From NCBI GenBank assembly GCA_964006375.1, contig OZ023265.1:150388769-150452768 (forward strand): DNA of 64,000 nt, given 5' to 3'. Shown one piece after another: positions 28,555-41,669 of the stretch. Position 1 is the stretch's first letter; each line of letters starts with the position of its first letter. The position numbers and the translations under genes are program-made. The notes under the pieces were generated by a model that did not search any database, was not told where the DNA came from, and saw nothing but the letters and a program-made list of their open reading frames with translations. Source of the DNA: Tillus elongatus. Taxonomy: Eukaryota > Arthropoda > Insecta > Coleoptera > Cleridae.

Positions 28555-31500
28555 TTTTTTAATTTCATAAATCAATACTTATTGTACAGCCAGTGTTAAG
28601 GTTACATTGAAACAGATGGAGTTTCTATAGGAAAATAAAAGATACGTTAAAAATCTATTTTATTGTCTTATGATTCATTTCCACTGAAGAGCTGACTTTA
28701 AATTATACTTAGTCTTCTTCTTGGACGATGCCAAAAGGTGAAACCTGTGCCCAGGAATATAAAAACTTTATCACTATTTTATGTCATACACATAAACTGC
28801 TTTGGGTATTAAACAATGTACGAAAGCGACATTCGAATATGTGTAATTATGCACTAAACCTATTGATGGCAACTAACGATTTGAAGTGACAAAAAATGCA
28901 TGATAATTATTTATAGTGAGTAGGTAACAATCCTAGAAATAATAGTATTATTAGGGTAATTTTAAAGTGATGTTTTAACACAACACATAATACTTTGACG
29001 TTAAAAATGTGTAGTCTCAATTTACGTTTTAGTTTACGCAGCCGCCGGCGGTATTCTTGCTCAACAAAGGAAAAACCGCCGTCGGTCACTGTTTGTATAT
29101 TTACTCATATGCAGCCGAAATAATAAAATAAATAACATTTTCGGCGGCTTTTTACTTAATGAACCAATAAAAAACGCCGACTGGCGGTTTTATTTTCTTT
29201 GGACTTGCAATATCCCCGTTTCGTTAGGCAGAACAATATAAGTATTTTCTTTTATTGCTAATGAATGTCGGTCAGCATTAATATAGTAAATATTAGTAGT
29301 TCTGTGTGTGTTTCCGTTTATTATTGCGTCCCTTCGCTTTTTGTTAAATTTTTTGAGAATAGGGAGCATATGACACTAGAGTCTGGTGTAGAATCGCCTC
29401 ATCTATTCGAAAATAGCAAAAAAACCTATCACTGCCATTTGAAAAAAAAAGTTACCGTCAACTTTCGGTATAACCGGTTGCGCTACATTTTTTTTCTTAA
29501 TTTACGAACATAGAGCGCAGCCTTTTTTCTTAACCTGACAAAGTTTTATAATTTTCGATTCACTACTTTCGACACAATAAATGTTTAAATGCGCCATGTA
29601 GGCAGCTTGTTAAGAAGACACCTCCCATCATTTTTGGCAAGGTGTCGCAGTATAGGGAGCATATGATACTAAAGTCTGGTGTAGAATCGCCTCATCTTTT
29701 CGAAAATAGCAAAAAAATGTATCACTGCTATTTAAAAAAATTAAGTTACCGTCAACTTTTGGTATAACCGGTTGCGCTACATTTTTTTTCTTAATTTACA
29801 TACATAGAGCGCGGCCTTTTTTATTAACCTGACAAAGCTTTATAATTTTCTGTTTACTCGTTTCGACACAATAAATGTTTAAATGCACCATACAGACAGC
29901 TTGTTAAGAAGACACCTCCCATCATTTTTGGCAAGGTGTCGCAGTATAGGGAGCACGTGATACTAGAGTCTGGTGTAGAATCGCCTCATCTTTTCGAAAA
30001 TAGCAAAAAAATGTATAACTGCCATTTAAAAAAATTAAGTTACCGTCAACTTTCGGTATAACCGGTTGCGCTACATTTTTTTTCTTAATTTACATACATA
30101 GAGCGCGGCCTTTTTATTAACCTGACAAAGTTTTATAATTTTCTGTTTACTCGTTTCGCCACAATAAATGTTTATATGCACCATATAGACAGCTTGTTAA
30201 GTAGACACCTCCCATCATTTTTGGCAAGGTTTAGCAGAATAGTGGGCATATAATACTAGAGTCTGGTGTAGAATCGCCTCATCTTTTCTAAAATAGCAGA
30301 AAAACGTATCACTGCCATTTAAAAAAGTTAAGTTACCGTCAACTTTCGGTATAACCGGTTGCGCTACATTTTTTTCTTAATTTACATACATAGAGCGCGG
30401 CCTTTTTTCTTAACCTGACAAAGTTTTATAATTTTCGATTCACTACTTTCGACACAATAAATGTTTAAATGCGCCATGTAGGCAGCTTGTTAAGAAGACA
30501 CCTCCCATCATTTTTGGCAAGGTGTCGCAGTATAGGGAGCACGTGATACTAGGGTCTGGTGTAGAATCGCCTCATCTTTTCGAAAATAGCAAAAAAATGT
30601 ATCACTGCTATTTAAAAAAATTAAGTTACCGTCAACTTTTGGTATAACCGGTTGCGCTACATTTTTTTTCTTAATTTACATACATAGAGCGCGGCCTTTT
30701 TTATTAACCTGACAAAGCTTTATAATTTTCTGTTTACTCGTTTCGACACAATAAATGTTTAAATGCACCATACAGACAGCTTGTTAAGAAGACACCTCCC
30801 ATCATTTTTGGCAAGGTGTCGCAGTATAGGGAGCACGTGATACTAGAGTCTGGTGTAGAATCGCCTCATCTTTTCGAAAATAGCAAAAAAATGTATAACT
30901 GCCATTTAAAAAAATTAAGTTACCGTCAACTTTCGGTATAACCGGTTGCGCTACATTTTTTTTCTTAATTTACATACATAGAGCGCGGCCTTTTTATTAA
31001 CCTGACAAAGTTTTATAATTTTCTGTTTACTCGTTTCGCCACAATAAATGTTTATATGCACCATATAGACAGCTTGTTAAGTAGACACCTCCCATCATTT
31101 TTGGCAAGGTTTAGCAGAATAGTGGGCATATAATACTAGAGTCTGGTGTAGAATCGCCTCATCTTTTCTAAAATAGCAGAAAAACGTATCACTGCCATTT
31201 AAAAAAGTTAAGTTACCGTCAACTTTCGGTATAACCGGTTGCGCTACATTTTTTTCTTAATTTACATACATAGAGCGCGGCCTTTTTTCTTAACCTGACA
31301 AAGTTTTATAATTTTCGATTCACTACTTTCGACACAATAAATGTTTAAATGCGCCATGTAGGCAGCTTGTTAAGAAGACACCTCCCATCATTTTTGGCAA
31401 GGTGTCGCAGTATAGGGAGCACGTGATACTAGGGTCTGGTGTAGAATCGCCTCATCTTTTCGAAAATAGCAAAAAAATGTATAACTGCCATTTAAAAAAA

Positions 31501-34500
31501 TTAAGTTACCGTCAACTTACGGTATAACCGGTTGCGCTACATTTTTTTTCTTAATTTACATACATAGAGCGCGGCCTTTTTATTAACCTGACAAAGTTTT
31601 ATAATTTTCTGTTTACTCGTTTCGCCACAATAAATGTTTATATGCACCATATAGACAGCTTGTTAAGTAGACACCTCCCATCATTTTTGGCAAGGTGTCG
31701 CAGTATAGGGAGCACGTGATACTAGGGTCTGGTGTAGAATCGCCTCATCTTTTCGAAAATAGCAAAAAAATGTATAACTGCCATTTAAAAAAATTAAGTT
31801 ACCGTCAACTTACGGTATAACCGGTTGCGCTACATTTTTTTTCTTAATTTACATACATAGAGCGCGGCCTTTTTATTAACCTGACAAAGTTTTATAATTT
31901 TCTGTTTACTCGTTTCGCCACAATAAATGTTTATATGCACCATATAGACAGCTTGTTAAGTAGACACCTCCCATCATTTTTGGCAAGGTTTAGCAGAATA
32001 GTGGGCATATAATACTAGAGTCTGGTGTAGAATCGCCTCATCTTTTCGAAAATAGCAGAAAAACGTATCACTGCCATTTAAAAAAGTTAAGTTACCGTCA
32101 ACTTTCGGTATAACCGGTTGCGCTACATTTTTTTCTTAATTTACATACATAGAGCGCGGCCTTTTTTCTTAACCTGACAAAGTTTTATAATTTTCGATTC
32201 ACTACTTTCGACACAATAAATGTTTAAATGCGCCATGTAGGCAGCTTGTTAAGAAGACACCTCCCATCATTTTTGGCAAGGTGTCGCAGTATAGGGAGCA
32301 TATGATACTAGAGTCTGGTGTAGAATCGCCTCATCTTTTCGAAAATAGCAAAAAAACGTATCACTGCTATTTAAAAAAATTAAGTTACCGTCAACTTTCG
32401 GTATAACCGGTTGCGCTACATTTTTTTTCTTAATTTACGAACATAGAGCGCGGCCTTTTTTCTTAACCTGACAAAGTTTTACCATCATTTTTGGCAAGGT
32501 GTCGCAGTATAGGGAGCATATGATACTAGAGTCTGGTGTAGAATCGCCTCATCTTTTCGAAAATAGCAAAAAAATGTATCACTGCTATTTAAAAAAATTA
32601 AGTTACCGTCAACTTTCTTAATTTACATACATAGAGCGCGGCCTTTTTTATTAACCTGAGAAAGTTTTATAATTTTCTGTTTACTTGTTTCGACACAATA
32701 AATGTTTAAATGCACCATATAGACAGCTTGTTAAGAAGACACCTCCCATCATTTTTGGCAAGGTGTCGCAGTATAGGGAGCACGTGATACCATAGTCTTG
32801 TGTAGAATCGCCTCATCTTTTCGAAAATAGCAAAAAATTGTATAACTGCCATTTAAAAAAAATTAAGTTACCGTCAACTTTCGGTATAACCGGTTGCGCT
32901 ACATTTTTTTCTTAATTTACATACATAGGGCGCGGCCTTTTCATTAACCTGACAAAGTTTTATAATTTTTCATTTACTCGTTTCGCCACAATAAATGTTT
33001 ATATGCACCATATAGACAGCTTGTTAAGTAGACACCTCCCATCATTTTTGGCAAGGTGTCGCAGTATAGGGAGCATATGATACTAGAGTCTGGTGTAGAA
33101 TCGCCTCATATTTTCGAAAATAGCAAAAAAACGTATCACTGCCATTAAAAAAAATTAAGTTACCGTCAACTTTCGGTATAACCGGTTGCGCTACATTTTT
33201 TTTCTTAATTTACATACATAGAGCGCGGCCTTTTTATTAACTTGACAAAGTTTTATAATTTTCTGTTTACTCGTTTCGCCACAATAAATGTTTAAATGCA
33301 CCATATAGACAGCTTGTTAAGAAGACACCTCCCATCATTTTTGGCAAGGTGTCGCAGTATAGGGAGCACGTGATACTAGAGTCTGGTGTAGAATCGCCTC
33401 ATCTTTTCGAAAATAGCAAAAAAACGTATCACTGCCATTTAAAAAAATTAAGTTACCGTCAACTTTCGGTATAACCGGTTGCGCTACATTTTTTTTCTTA
33501 ATTTACATACATAGAGCGCGGACTTTTTATTAACCTGACAAAGTTTTATAATTTTCTGTTTACTCGTTTCGCCACAATAAATGTTTAAATGCACCATATA
33601 GACAGCTTGTTAAGAAGACACCTCCCATCATTTTTGGCAAGGTGTCGCAGTATAGGGAGCAGGTGATACTAGAGTCTGGTGTAGAATCGCCTCATCTTTT
33701 CGAAAATAGCAAAAAAACGTATCACTGCCATTTAAAAAAATTAAGTTACCGTCAACTTTCGGTAGAACCGGTTGCGCTACATTTTTTTTCTTAATTTACA
33801 TACATAGAGCGCGGCCTTTTTTATTAACCTGAGAAAGTTTTATAATTTTCTGTTTACTCGTTTCGACACAATAAATGTTTAAATGCACCATATAGACAGT
33901 TTGTTAAGAAGACACCTCCCATCATTTTTGGCAAGGTGTCGCAGTATAGGGAGCACGTGATACTAGAGTCTGGTGTAGAATCGCCTCATCTTTTCGAAAA
34001 TAGCAAAAAAATGTATAACTGCCATTTAAAAAAATTAAGTTACCGTCAACTTTCGGTATAACCGGTTGCGCTACATTTTTTTTCTTAATTTACATACATA
34101 GAGCGCGGCCTTTTTATTAACCTGACAAAGTTTTATAATTTTCTGTTTACTCGTTTCGCCACAATAAATGTTTATATGCACCATATAGACAGCTTGTTAA
34201 GTAGACACCTCCCATCATTTTTGGCAAGGTTTAGCAGAATAGTGGGCATATAATACTAGAGTCTGGTGTAGAATCGCCTCATCTTTTCGAAAATAGCAGA
34301 AAAACGTATCACTGCCATTTAAAAAAGTTAAGTTACCGTCAACTTTCGGTATAACCGGTTGCGCTACATTTTTTTCTTAATTTACATACATAGAGCGCGG
34401 CCTTTTTTCTTAACCTGACAAAGTTTTATAATTTTCGATTCACTACTTTCGACACAATAAATGTTTAAATGCGCCATGTAGGCAGCTTGTTAAGAAGACA

Positions 34501-35342
34501 CCTCCCATCATTTTTGGCAAGGTGTCGCAGTATAGGGAGCACGTGATACTAGAGTCTGGTGTAGAATCGCCTCATCTTTTCGAAAATAGCAAAAAAATGT
34601 ATAACTGCCATTTAAAAAAATTAAGTTACCGTCAACTTTCGGTATAACCGGTTGCGCTACATTTTTTTTCTTAATTTACATACATAGAGCGCGGCCTTTT
34701 TATTAACCTGACAAAGTTTTATAATTTTCTGTTTACTCGTTTCGCCACAATAAATGTTTATATGCACCATATAGACAGCTTGTTAAGTAGACACCTCCCA
34801 TCATTTTTGGCAAGGTTTAGCAGAATAGTGGGCATATAATACTAGAGTCTGGTGTAGAATCGCCTCATCTTTTCGAAAATAGCAGAAAAACGTATCACTG
34901 CCATTTAAAAAAGTTAAGTTACCGTCAACTTTCGGTATAACCGGTTGCGCTACATTTTTTTCTTAATTTACGTACATAGAGCGCGGCCTTTTTATTAACC
35001 TGACAAAGTTTTATAATTTTCTGTTTACTGGTTTGGGAGCGATCAATTTATAAGTGCACAATGCATCCATAATATAGCATGTCTGTTAAGTTGACACATT
35101 TAAGTCATTTTCATGCCAGTAGGATTAATTAAATAGTCACCGTCTGTTAACTTCATTCATTTTCATAACAATAGATTATATAAATTGGCTTTGTTTAATT
35201 TATTATCACTCTACATGACCTATTTATTTATATTTTATTTTCCTGGTTTGAGGGTAGAAAGCACAAGCCGGCAACGCCGCACGCCAGGCGAGCGACGTGA
35301 ATTCTCTCTGGTTTCACGGGATGCGTCTACTTAACGTTCGCC
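28555..35342 (-). repeat. Right arm of giant inverted repeat (foldback-like)
   Basis: Inverted counterpart of 15730-18810. It has the 800-bp inner part (28555-29350), then a much longer array of the ~293-bp unit, then the roughly 300-bp outer part ending TACTTAACGTTCGCC at 35342. The outer and inner unique parts are almost identical to the left arm; the arrays differ in copy number. I see no target duplication flanking the two outer ends. Confidence 0.85.
29375..35035 (-). repeat. Tandem array of ~293-bp unit, right arm (~19 copies), with higher-order structure
   Basis: CCTCCCATCATTTTTGGCAA recurs every ~293 bp from about 29622 to 34796. A variant marker CGATTCACTACTTTCGACAC appears at 29556, 30436, 31316, 32195 and 34436. 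The first four are 879-880 bp apart, so three-unit blocks were amplified together. A truncated unit lies near 32460-32610. Confidence 0.92.
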
Positions 35343-35837
35343 GAAATCCGTATAAGATGACGACGTTCTCAAAGAACCAATCATAATCACAGAAGGTTAA
35401 CATTTACGTAATCTGTATTTTTTCCCTCATAGGGATCGTCCGCGTCTTTGCCGTCCCGATAGCACCACAGCCACAATTGGTGCATATGGCTCGCTGATTT
35501 GCCGAGAGTTATTGTCAACTATTCAACAATCAAACGTTTTTTGTTTGTTTGTGTTTTGTGCTTTCGAAGTTTTGATGGGTGCTGGGTTCTGCTTGTAAGT
35601 ACAAAATTATTTAATTTATTCACATCAATTATCCCGCTTAACCATTAAAAACATTAGTTAAACCTGTGGTCTATTTAACGTGCGTATAAGGAAGATTGTT
35701 GACATGTTTTAGGTCGTTAGAACTCACAAGTTTAATTGGTGATATATTCATTGCTTCTGTCTAAGTTTTTTGCGAAGTAAATATATCATTAACAAAATAT
35801 TCGAATTTAATTTAAAGCTAACCTCAAAACTAAGTGA
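35343..35837 (+). other. Spacer with a possible first exon
   Basis: A locally GC-richer stretch (35430-35500) precedes ATG at 35575, reading MGAGFCL, followed at 35595 by the donor-like GTAAGT. This could be a short 5' exon of an unseen gene, but there is no further support. Confidence 0.25.
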
Positions 35838-36660
35838 GTGGTGAGCGTGTCGCCACCTAGTAGTATGTTGTCACGCCAGCTCCAAATAACACAAAGGGCT
35901 AAAGAATAGAGACTGTATACAACCAACTAACAATTTAATAAATTGTCTGCCCTTGCCCATTTCTACCCTAATATAGGGACAAAGTATGTCAGACTAGATG
36001 CATTCTCACAACAATTAGAATCTTAGACCGGTTTCGCTCTCAGAGCTTGTCAGTACGGCATACTAATTGCAGCGAAAATACATCTATACACGGCTAAAGT
36101 AGCCAGCCTTTGTAGCCTACAACTTTGTGCTATTTGGAGCTGGCGTGACAACATACTATTTGGTTCCGCAACTAGGTGGCGACACTCTCACCACTCACTT
36201 AGTGTTGAAAGGCTAGCTACTTTAGCCGTATTACTTTATAGGTGTATTTTCGCTGCAATTAGTATGCCGTACGAGCTCTATTGAGAGCGAAACCGGTCCT
36301 CGGTTCTAATTGTTGTGAGAATGCATCTAGCCTTACATACTTTGTCCCTATATTAGGGTAGAAATGGGCCAGGGCTGAAAATGTATTAAATTGTTAGTTG
36401 GTTGTATACATTCTCTATTGTTTAACACCTTGTGTTATTTGGAGCTGGCGTGACAACATACTACTTGGTTCCGCAACTAGGTGGCGACACGCCCACCACT
36501 CACTTAGTGTTGAAAGGCTGGCTACTTTAGCCGTATTACTTTATAGGTGTATTTTCGCTGCAATTAGTATGCCGTACTGACGAGCTCTAATGAGAGCGAA
36601 GCCGGTTTACGGTTCTAATTGTTATGAGAATGCATCTAGCCTTACTTGCTAATCTCAAAA
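35838..36660. repeat. Three-copy ~302-bp repeat, one copy inverted
   Basis: Two direct copies start at about 36131 and 36433 (TATTTGGAGCTGGCGTGACA, then AACTAGGTGGCGACAC). An inverted copy occupies 35838-36115. All share GCTACTTTAGCCGT, TTTTCGCTGCAATTAGTATG and TTGTGAGAATGCATCTAG. No coding capacity is apparent. Confidence 0.85.
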
Positions 36661-37029
36661 TTTATTACAGAATTATTGACCGTAATGTATACAACAATAT
36701 ATAATAGGCATTTATGACAGGTTATGTTGCATTATAATTACTGGCAGGAGTTTTGTCAGATTGCTTAAATGGAATTATAGGGATCTACTACATGGTGTTC
36801 CGTTTGGGAGTATTCTATATAATGGATTTCCATACTATTGTGAGATGGTTTATATGGGATTCCATTATAGAAGCTTCCTTATTTTCCCTATTTAATTATG
36901 GGTTTCTATGGAGATTTCCATATGAAACACCTGTATACGTACATGGAAAATCATATAGGATTCTTATGCGGTTTTTGTCGGAATTCCTGTTTCAAATACT
37001 CATATTCAACAATATAGAGACCCATAAGT
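36661..37029. other. Unassigned AT-rich spacer
   Basis: An open frame runs from 36753 into the following (TA)n, but it has no recognisable domain. The text has several GGATTTCCAT/GGGATTCCAT-like words without clear periodicity. Confidence 0.35.
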
Positions 37030-37468
<439 letters not shown>

Positions 37469-37529
37469 TTTCATTAAAAATATATCTCCATGCACTTCTG
37501 ATCTGACACCTAACAAGCTATTTTAGCTT

Positions 37530-37745
37530 CTTCTACATTAATACATCTTAGCATACACACTCTCCTATTCCGTAAACTCCTCACCTCAACCTTAATATAT
37601 CGCCCACAATATTCGACCAAACTTTCCCGCGTCTTTCACAGCCTCTCTTACCATTTACATGCTCTCTATAATTTATACTTGTCACTTTATCACATCTATG
37701 TGTCCAAACCATCTAAGCACGCTGCTCTTATACTTATTTTCAATA
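37530..37745 (-). pseudogene. Non-LTR reverse transcriptase C-terminal remnant
   Basis: The minus strand reads SSVLRWFGHIDVIK, then after a frameshift EHVNGKRGCERRGKVWSNIV and GDILRLR. This is the order LRWFGH..., G.R.RGRP..W...V.DIL found at the C-terminus of insect endonuclease/reverse-transcriptase elements. Stops and a frameshift show it is dead. Confidence 0.7.
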
Positions 37746-37759
37746 GAATTTTCTACATT

Positions 37760-38741
37760 ACATTCACTAAAGTTAGCTAAAGAGTTAACTTCTGGCTGGG
37801 AATTAGTTATTAGGGGGGTACCTCAGGGCTTAGTTTTGGGTCCGCTTCTGATTATTGTTTATGTTAACAACCTGACGGCCGGGATTGATGATGAGGTTGT
37901 GTCCTTCGCGGATGATACTTCGGTAATTGTATCTTCGCCGAATGTCGAAGACCTGAAAGTAAAACTACGATTTCAATAAAAGCTTTAGAAAGTTGGTTTT
38001 TAAACAACCCACCTACCTTAAATCTAGATAAGACTAATATAGTTACATTTCGAACATCTTACGAAAGTGATGGGTCACATATTATCAGCTGTAAACCAGG
38101 CACATTAATAAAATGTAACGAAACAGTAAAATTTTTGGGCTTATTGTTGGACTCCAGGCTCACCTGGGTGTCGCAAGTAAATTCGTTAGCACCTAGAGTG
38201 AGCACACTATGCTACCAATTAAAAGTCTTAAGGAACAATGTTTCAATTGAAACCTGCAGAGGGGTATATCATGCATATATACATTCCATAATCATGTATG
38301 GCATAATTTTCTGAGGAAACTCTGTTGACGCAATTAGGATATTTAGGCTGCAAAAAAATGTATTAGGGCTATTTTTGGTCTTCGACAGGCGGAGAGTTGC
38401 AAACCGTATTTTATAAAATATAGAATGTTAACACTTATAAGTGATTATATTTTAGAATGTGTATATTGTTTTTAAGAAACAACTATTCAATGTTTTCGTG
38501 CAGGGAACACACTCATGCTTACGTCACCAGAAGAAATACTGTTTTGTTGGAAGATCAAACAAGATTAACAGTGTTGCCAAAAAATGTAACATCATCCATA
38601 ATACAAATTTATAATCACCTTCCGAAGAATCTTAGAGACTGTTATGTGTCTGTTTTAAAGATAAAACTTAAACAATTTTTGGAATCGCAGTCTTTCTATA
38701 CTGTGTCTGATTTTTTTGATTGTTCCATGTTTATAGAATAA
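37760..38741 (+). pseudogene. Jockey/CR1-like non-LTR reverse transcriptase, 5'-truncated
   Basis: The first frame holds reverse-transcriptase motifs VPQGLVLGPLLIIVYVNNL and, at 37915-37926, the FADD catalytic box in SFADDTSVIVSS. Later frames give KFLGLLLDSRLTW, YHAYIHSIIMYGI and finally a 94-residue end with IQIYNHLPKNLRD. A stop after LRFQ at 37979, a stop at 38310 and shifts near 38400 break it. A 3' UTR and a (TTA)n tail follow. Confidence 0.8.
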
Positions 38742-39024
38742 GTGAAACTTATTTGCTGCTTTAATTTGTGTTTCGATTGGCACTATTGATTTCATCTGTG
38801 TGTTTGGTCAAATTGATGCATGTTGTTTTTTGTGTTTTATTTACCATGACGAACCGTGATTTTATTATTAATATATGTGTGTATATTTGTAAAAAGCTTT
38901 TAGACTGTGAATGTTTAAATTTTGGGATACTTTGCTTAAGTAAGAGTGTGCCAGAAATTTGGCTCATTTTTGTGTTTTATATTGTGACGTATTCATTGCC
39001 ATTGTTGGATGTTCTGAATAAAGA

Positions 39025-39043
39025 GTGTTATTATTATTATTAT

Positions 39044-39123
<80 letters not shown>
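39025..39123 (+). repeat. (TTA)n tail of the non-LTR element
   Basis: The tail follows GAATAAAGAGTG, a polyadenylation-like signal, 290 bp after the last coding frame. Simple-repeat tails in place of poly(A) are usual for several non-LTR clades. One internal switch to AATAATAATA is present. Confidence 0.85.
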
Positions 39124-39124
<1 letters not shown>

Positions 39125-39254
39125 AAACTCACTCTTTTCTAACACTGCCTGTCCTTGATTTACCCCTCACTCGTCAGGTAGTCCATTCTAACAGCATTCA
39201 ATTTTCAAATTTCTTACACGTTTTTCCTGACACACCTAACTTTCAGATATATAT

Positions 39255-39691
39255 TGTCACATTTTTCTATGAGAATTTATTATTTCTATGGTCAGATGTC
39301 AGTTACAAAGTGTGTTGGTAAGAGCGAACACTCTGGAATTATATTTCTAGAAGGGACCAGAAATGGCAGGTGCCGAAAAGTGTAGAAGATTTACAATCTC
39401 TATGGAGAGTATAAATAGAGGAACGGTACATAGAGTTAGTTAGTTCAGTATTAAGTCGGTGTGGTGTAGAATAAGTGATCATAGAGTATTAAGCGAGTCA
39501 GCAGTAAGTGTTGATGTTTAAGAAGCGATCATAGAAGGCGAATAGTGGAATATAGTTATATGGACATATAATAATAGAGATAAATATTTTAGTTGATACT
39601 GGTGTTGGAAAATAGTTGCTTATAATAAATTTGTAGTTTGAAAAGCTGTGTTTTGTTAGTCAACGTATCCAGAACATCGTGGAACGTAACA
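39255..39691 (+). repeat. 5' LTR of the Gypsy-type element
   Basis: Starts TGTCACATTTTTC and ends GTAACA just before the primer-binding site. Its first ~200 bp match 41670-41876, except for an inserted or diverged stretch around 39300-39340. The shared block CATAGAGTTAGTTAGTTCAG lies near 39430 and 41797. Confidence 0.8.
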
Positions 39692-39860
39692 ACTGGTGTC
39701 AGAAGTGGGATTTTAAATCTGCTAGCAGAAATATTTTCCAGAATATTTGTTGAATAACGTGGAAATTTCTAAAATCTCTGGAAGACCAGTGTCAGCAGTA
39801 ATTCATAACTGGGTCTGTTTTTGAAACAGAATAAACTGTGTACCGGTTTTAAGTACGTCT

Positions 39861-41210
39861 ATGCCTAAGACACGCAGCGCAATAGCCAATATGGACGCCC
39901 AGTTATTGGTAAATGATTAAAAAAAATGGACGAAGAAGCTAAATTAGCACGAGAAGAAGCCAGAAAAAGAGAAAAATAAGCGAGAGAAGAAATGAGAAAA
40001 AGAGATGAAGAGGCCAGAAGAAGAGAAGAAGAAGCCAAAGAAGAAATGAGAAAAAGAGATGAAGAGGCCAGAAGAAGAGACGTAGAAGCTAAAGAAGAAG
40101 CCAGAAAAAGAGATGAAGAAGCTAGAAAAAGAGACGGAGAGATAGGAGAGGAACTGAGAAAAAGGGACGAAGAAACAAAGAAAATTCTGTAAGAACAAGC
40201 CAGCAGAATTGAATATATTATTTCGTGTGTCGACGAACGACGAAGCAGATAAAAGACTACATTTTCCAACAAGTAGAAAGTCGATTAAGGGGTATCAGGG
40301 ACGATGTACATGACAAACTGACGAGTGCGCAGGAAGTAGAAGCGGAGGTACAGGAGAAAATGCAATCACTAGAAAAGAAGTATGATACCCTAGTCAAGGG
40401 AAACATCCGGCTCAAAGATAGCCCAGTCGTGAGAATTAAGGTCCCCAGATTTGATGGCTCAGTCCCGTGGGGTATTTATCTACGCCAGTTTAAAGCCGCT
40501 GCTACAGCAAATGGTTGGGGAGAGAGAGAGAGAGAGAGAGAAAGCGACTTCGCTAATTGCGGCTCTCAGAGGAGATGCTCTAGATGTGCTCCAAGGAAGA
40601 ACCGTTTAGTTTTGACAGCATTAAACATCAATTAGAGATGAAGTTTGGCGACCAGCATTTACAACAGCTGTATCGATTGCAGTTGATAAATCGTTGTCAG
40701 AAATCGGGCGAAAGTCTCCAACTTCTCCACGCCGACGTTGTCAGACTGACACGATTAGCCTACCCCATAGCTCCAGTGGAGTTTCTAAACCAGCTGTCGC
40801 TGCAAACCTTCATTGACGGCATCAGAGATGCCAACACGCCACAGGCGCTGAGGATGGCGAGACACAAAAACTTGACCGATGCTTTGGCACATTTTATGGA
40901 GTTTGAAGCGGTAAAGCAAGCGTCAGAAAGTCATGTGAAAGTTTGCAGTCTTCAAGTCCAAGAAGAAAATAAAACAGATCCATCCAAGGTCATGCAGCTA
41001 CTAGAGAAAATAGCAGAACAAATAAGGCCTACGTCTCATGGACACCTAATAAGAGCTCACCGTGCAAATGCCTTGCGCTGCTGGAACTACGTCAAGGTGG
41101 GACATATAAGGGGCGAATGTTGGGCTCTAAGATCACGCATAATGGAGAAAGTGAAGCTAAGGCCGGTAACCATTTCTCAGGTTAGCGATTCTGGAGCGAT
41201 CTCGTCGTAG
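39861..41210 (+). pseudogene. Gypsy Gag, broken
   Basis: The N-terminus (MPKTRSAIANMDAQ) meets a stop after about 19 codons. A repetitive charged coiled-coil follows (KRDEEARRREEEAKEE repeats, 39990-40190). The capsid-like part reads VPRFDGSVPWGIYLRQF. A (GA)n run at 40517-40542 shifts the frame, and the expected EKATSLIAALRGDALDVLQ continues in another frame. The last 208-residue frame ends with a nucleocapsid knuckle RCWNYVKVGHIRGEC, in which the second zinc cysteine is tyrosine. Confidence 0.8.
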
Positions 41211-41213
41211 ACG

Positions 41214-41302
41214 GATACGTAAGCGGTAATAAGACTCAAATGGTCGTCGACACAGGCGCACTTAGGACGACATGGCTTCTTCTCGTGCTAATTTAGCTTC
41301 TT
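41214..41302 (+). pseudogene. Protease start and deletion junction with inverted Gag filler
   Basis: MVVDTGA is the active-site motif of a retroviral-type aspartic protease. About 20 bases later the coding sense is lost. 41273-41302 is an exact 30-base inverted copy of 39933-39962 in the Gag coiled-coil region. After it the integrase tail begins. Reverse transcriptase and RNase H are absent. Confidence 0.75.
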
Positions 41303-41327
41303 TTAGCTTGAAGAAAGCTCCTACATA

Positions 41328-41654
41328 TTGACGAGAAGGAAAACCATCCACTCTGCTGTCAGAATGCATATACAAGTAGAAAGCGACCGCATGAAGACCC
41401 GTTATGACGTGCGAGCTAATTCAGCTGGTTTTAAAGAAGGAGATCGTCTGTGGTTCTACAATCCAGTACCACGCAAGGGACGGTCACTGAAACTACAGAA
41501 ATTATGGGAAGGTCCGTATAACGTGGTCAAAAGGATCAATAACGTTGTCTATCGAATTCAGAGGAGCTCGAAGAGCAAGATGAAGGTGGTCCATATGCAC
41601 AGACTTACGCCATTCCAAGAAATGTCAGAATTCGACCGGGACGATCGAATATAA
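41328..41654 (+). pseudogene. Gypsy integrase C-terminal (GPY/F-like) domain
   Basis: The open frame contains GDRLWFYNPVPRKGRSLKLQ, KLWEGPYNVVKRIN and KVVHMHRLTPF, the order typical of the Gypsy integrase C-terminal GPY/F domain. The catalytic DDE core is missing. The frame ends just before the polypurine tract. Confidence 0.8.
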
Positions 41655-41669
41655 GAGGGGGGGGGGGCG

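Noticed and set aside
29375..35035. CRISPR-like array
   Set aside because: The whole 293-bp unit repeats head to tail without unique spacers, and the context is eukaryotic; it is a tandem satellite.
39944..40198. Minus-strand serine/phenylalanine-rich frames as a membrane protein
   Set aside because: They are the antisense of the Gag coiled-coil repeats (KRDEEARRREEEAKEE).
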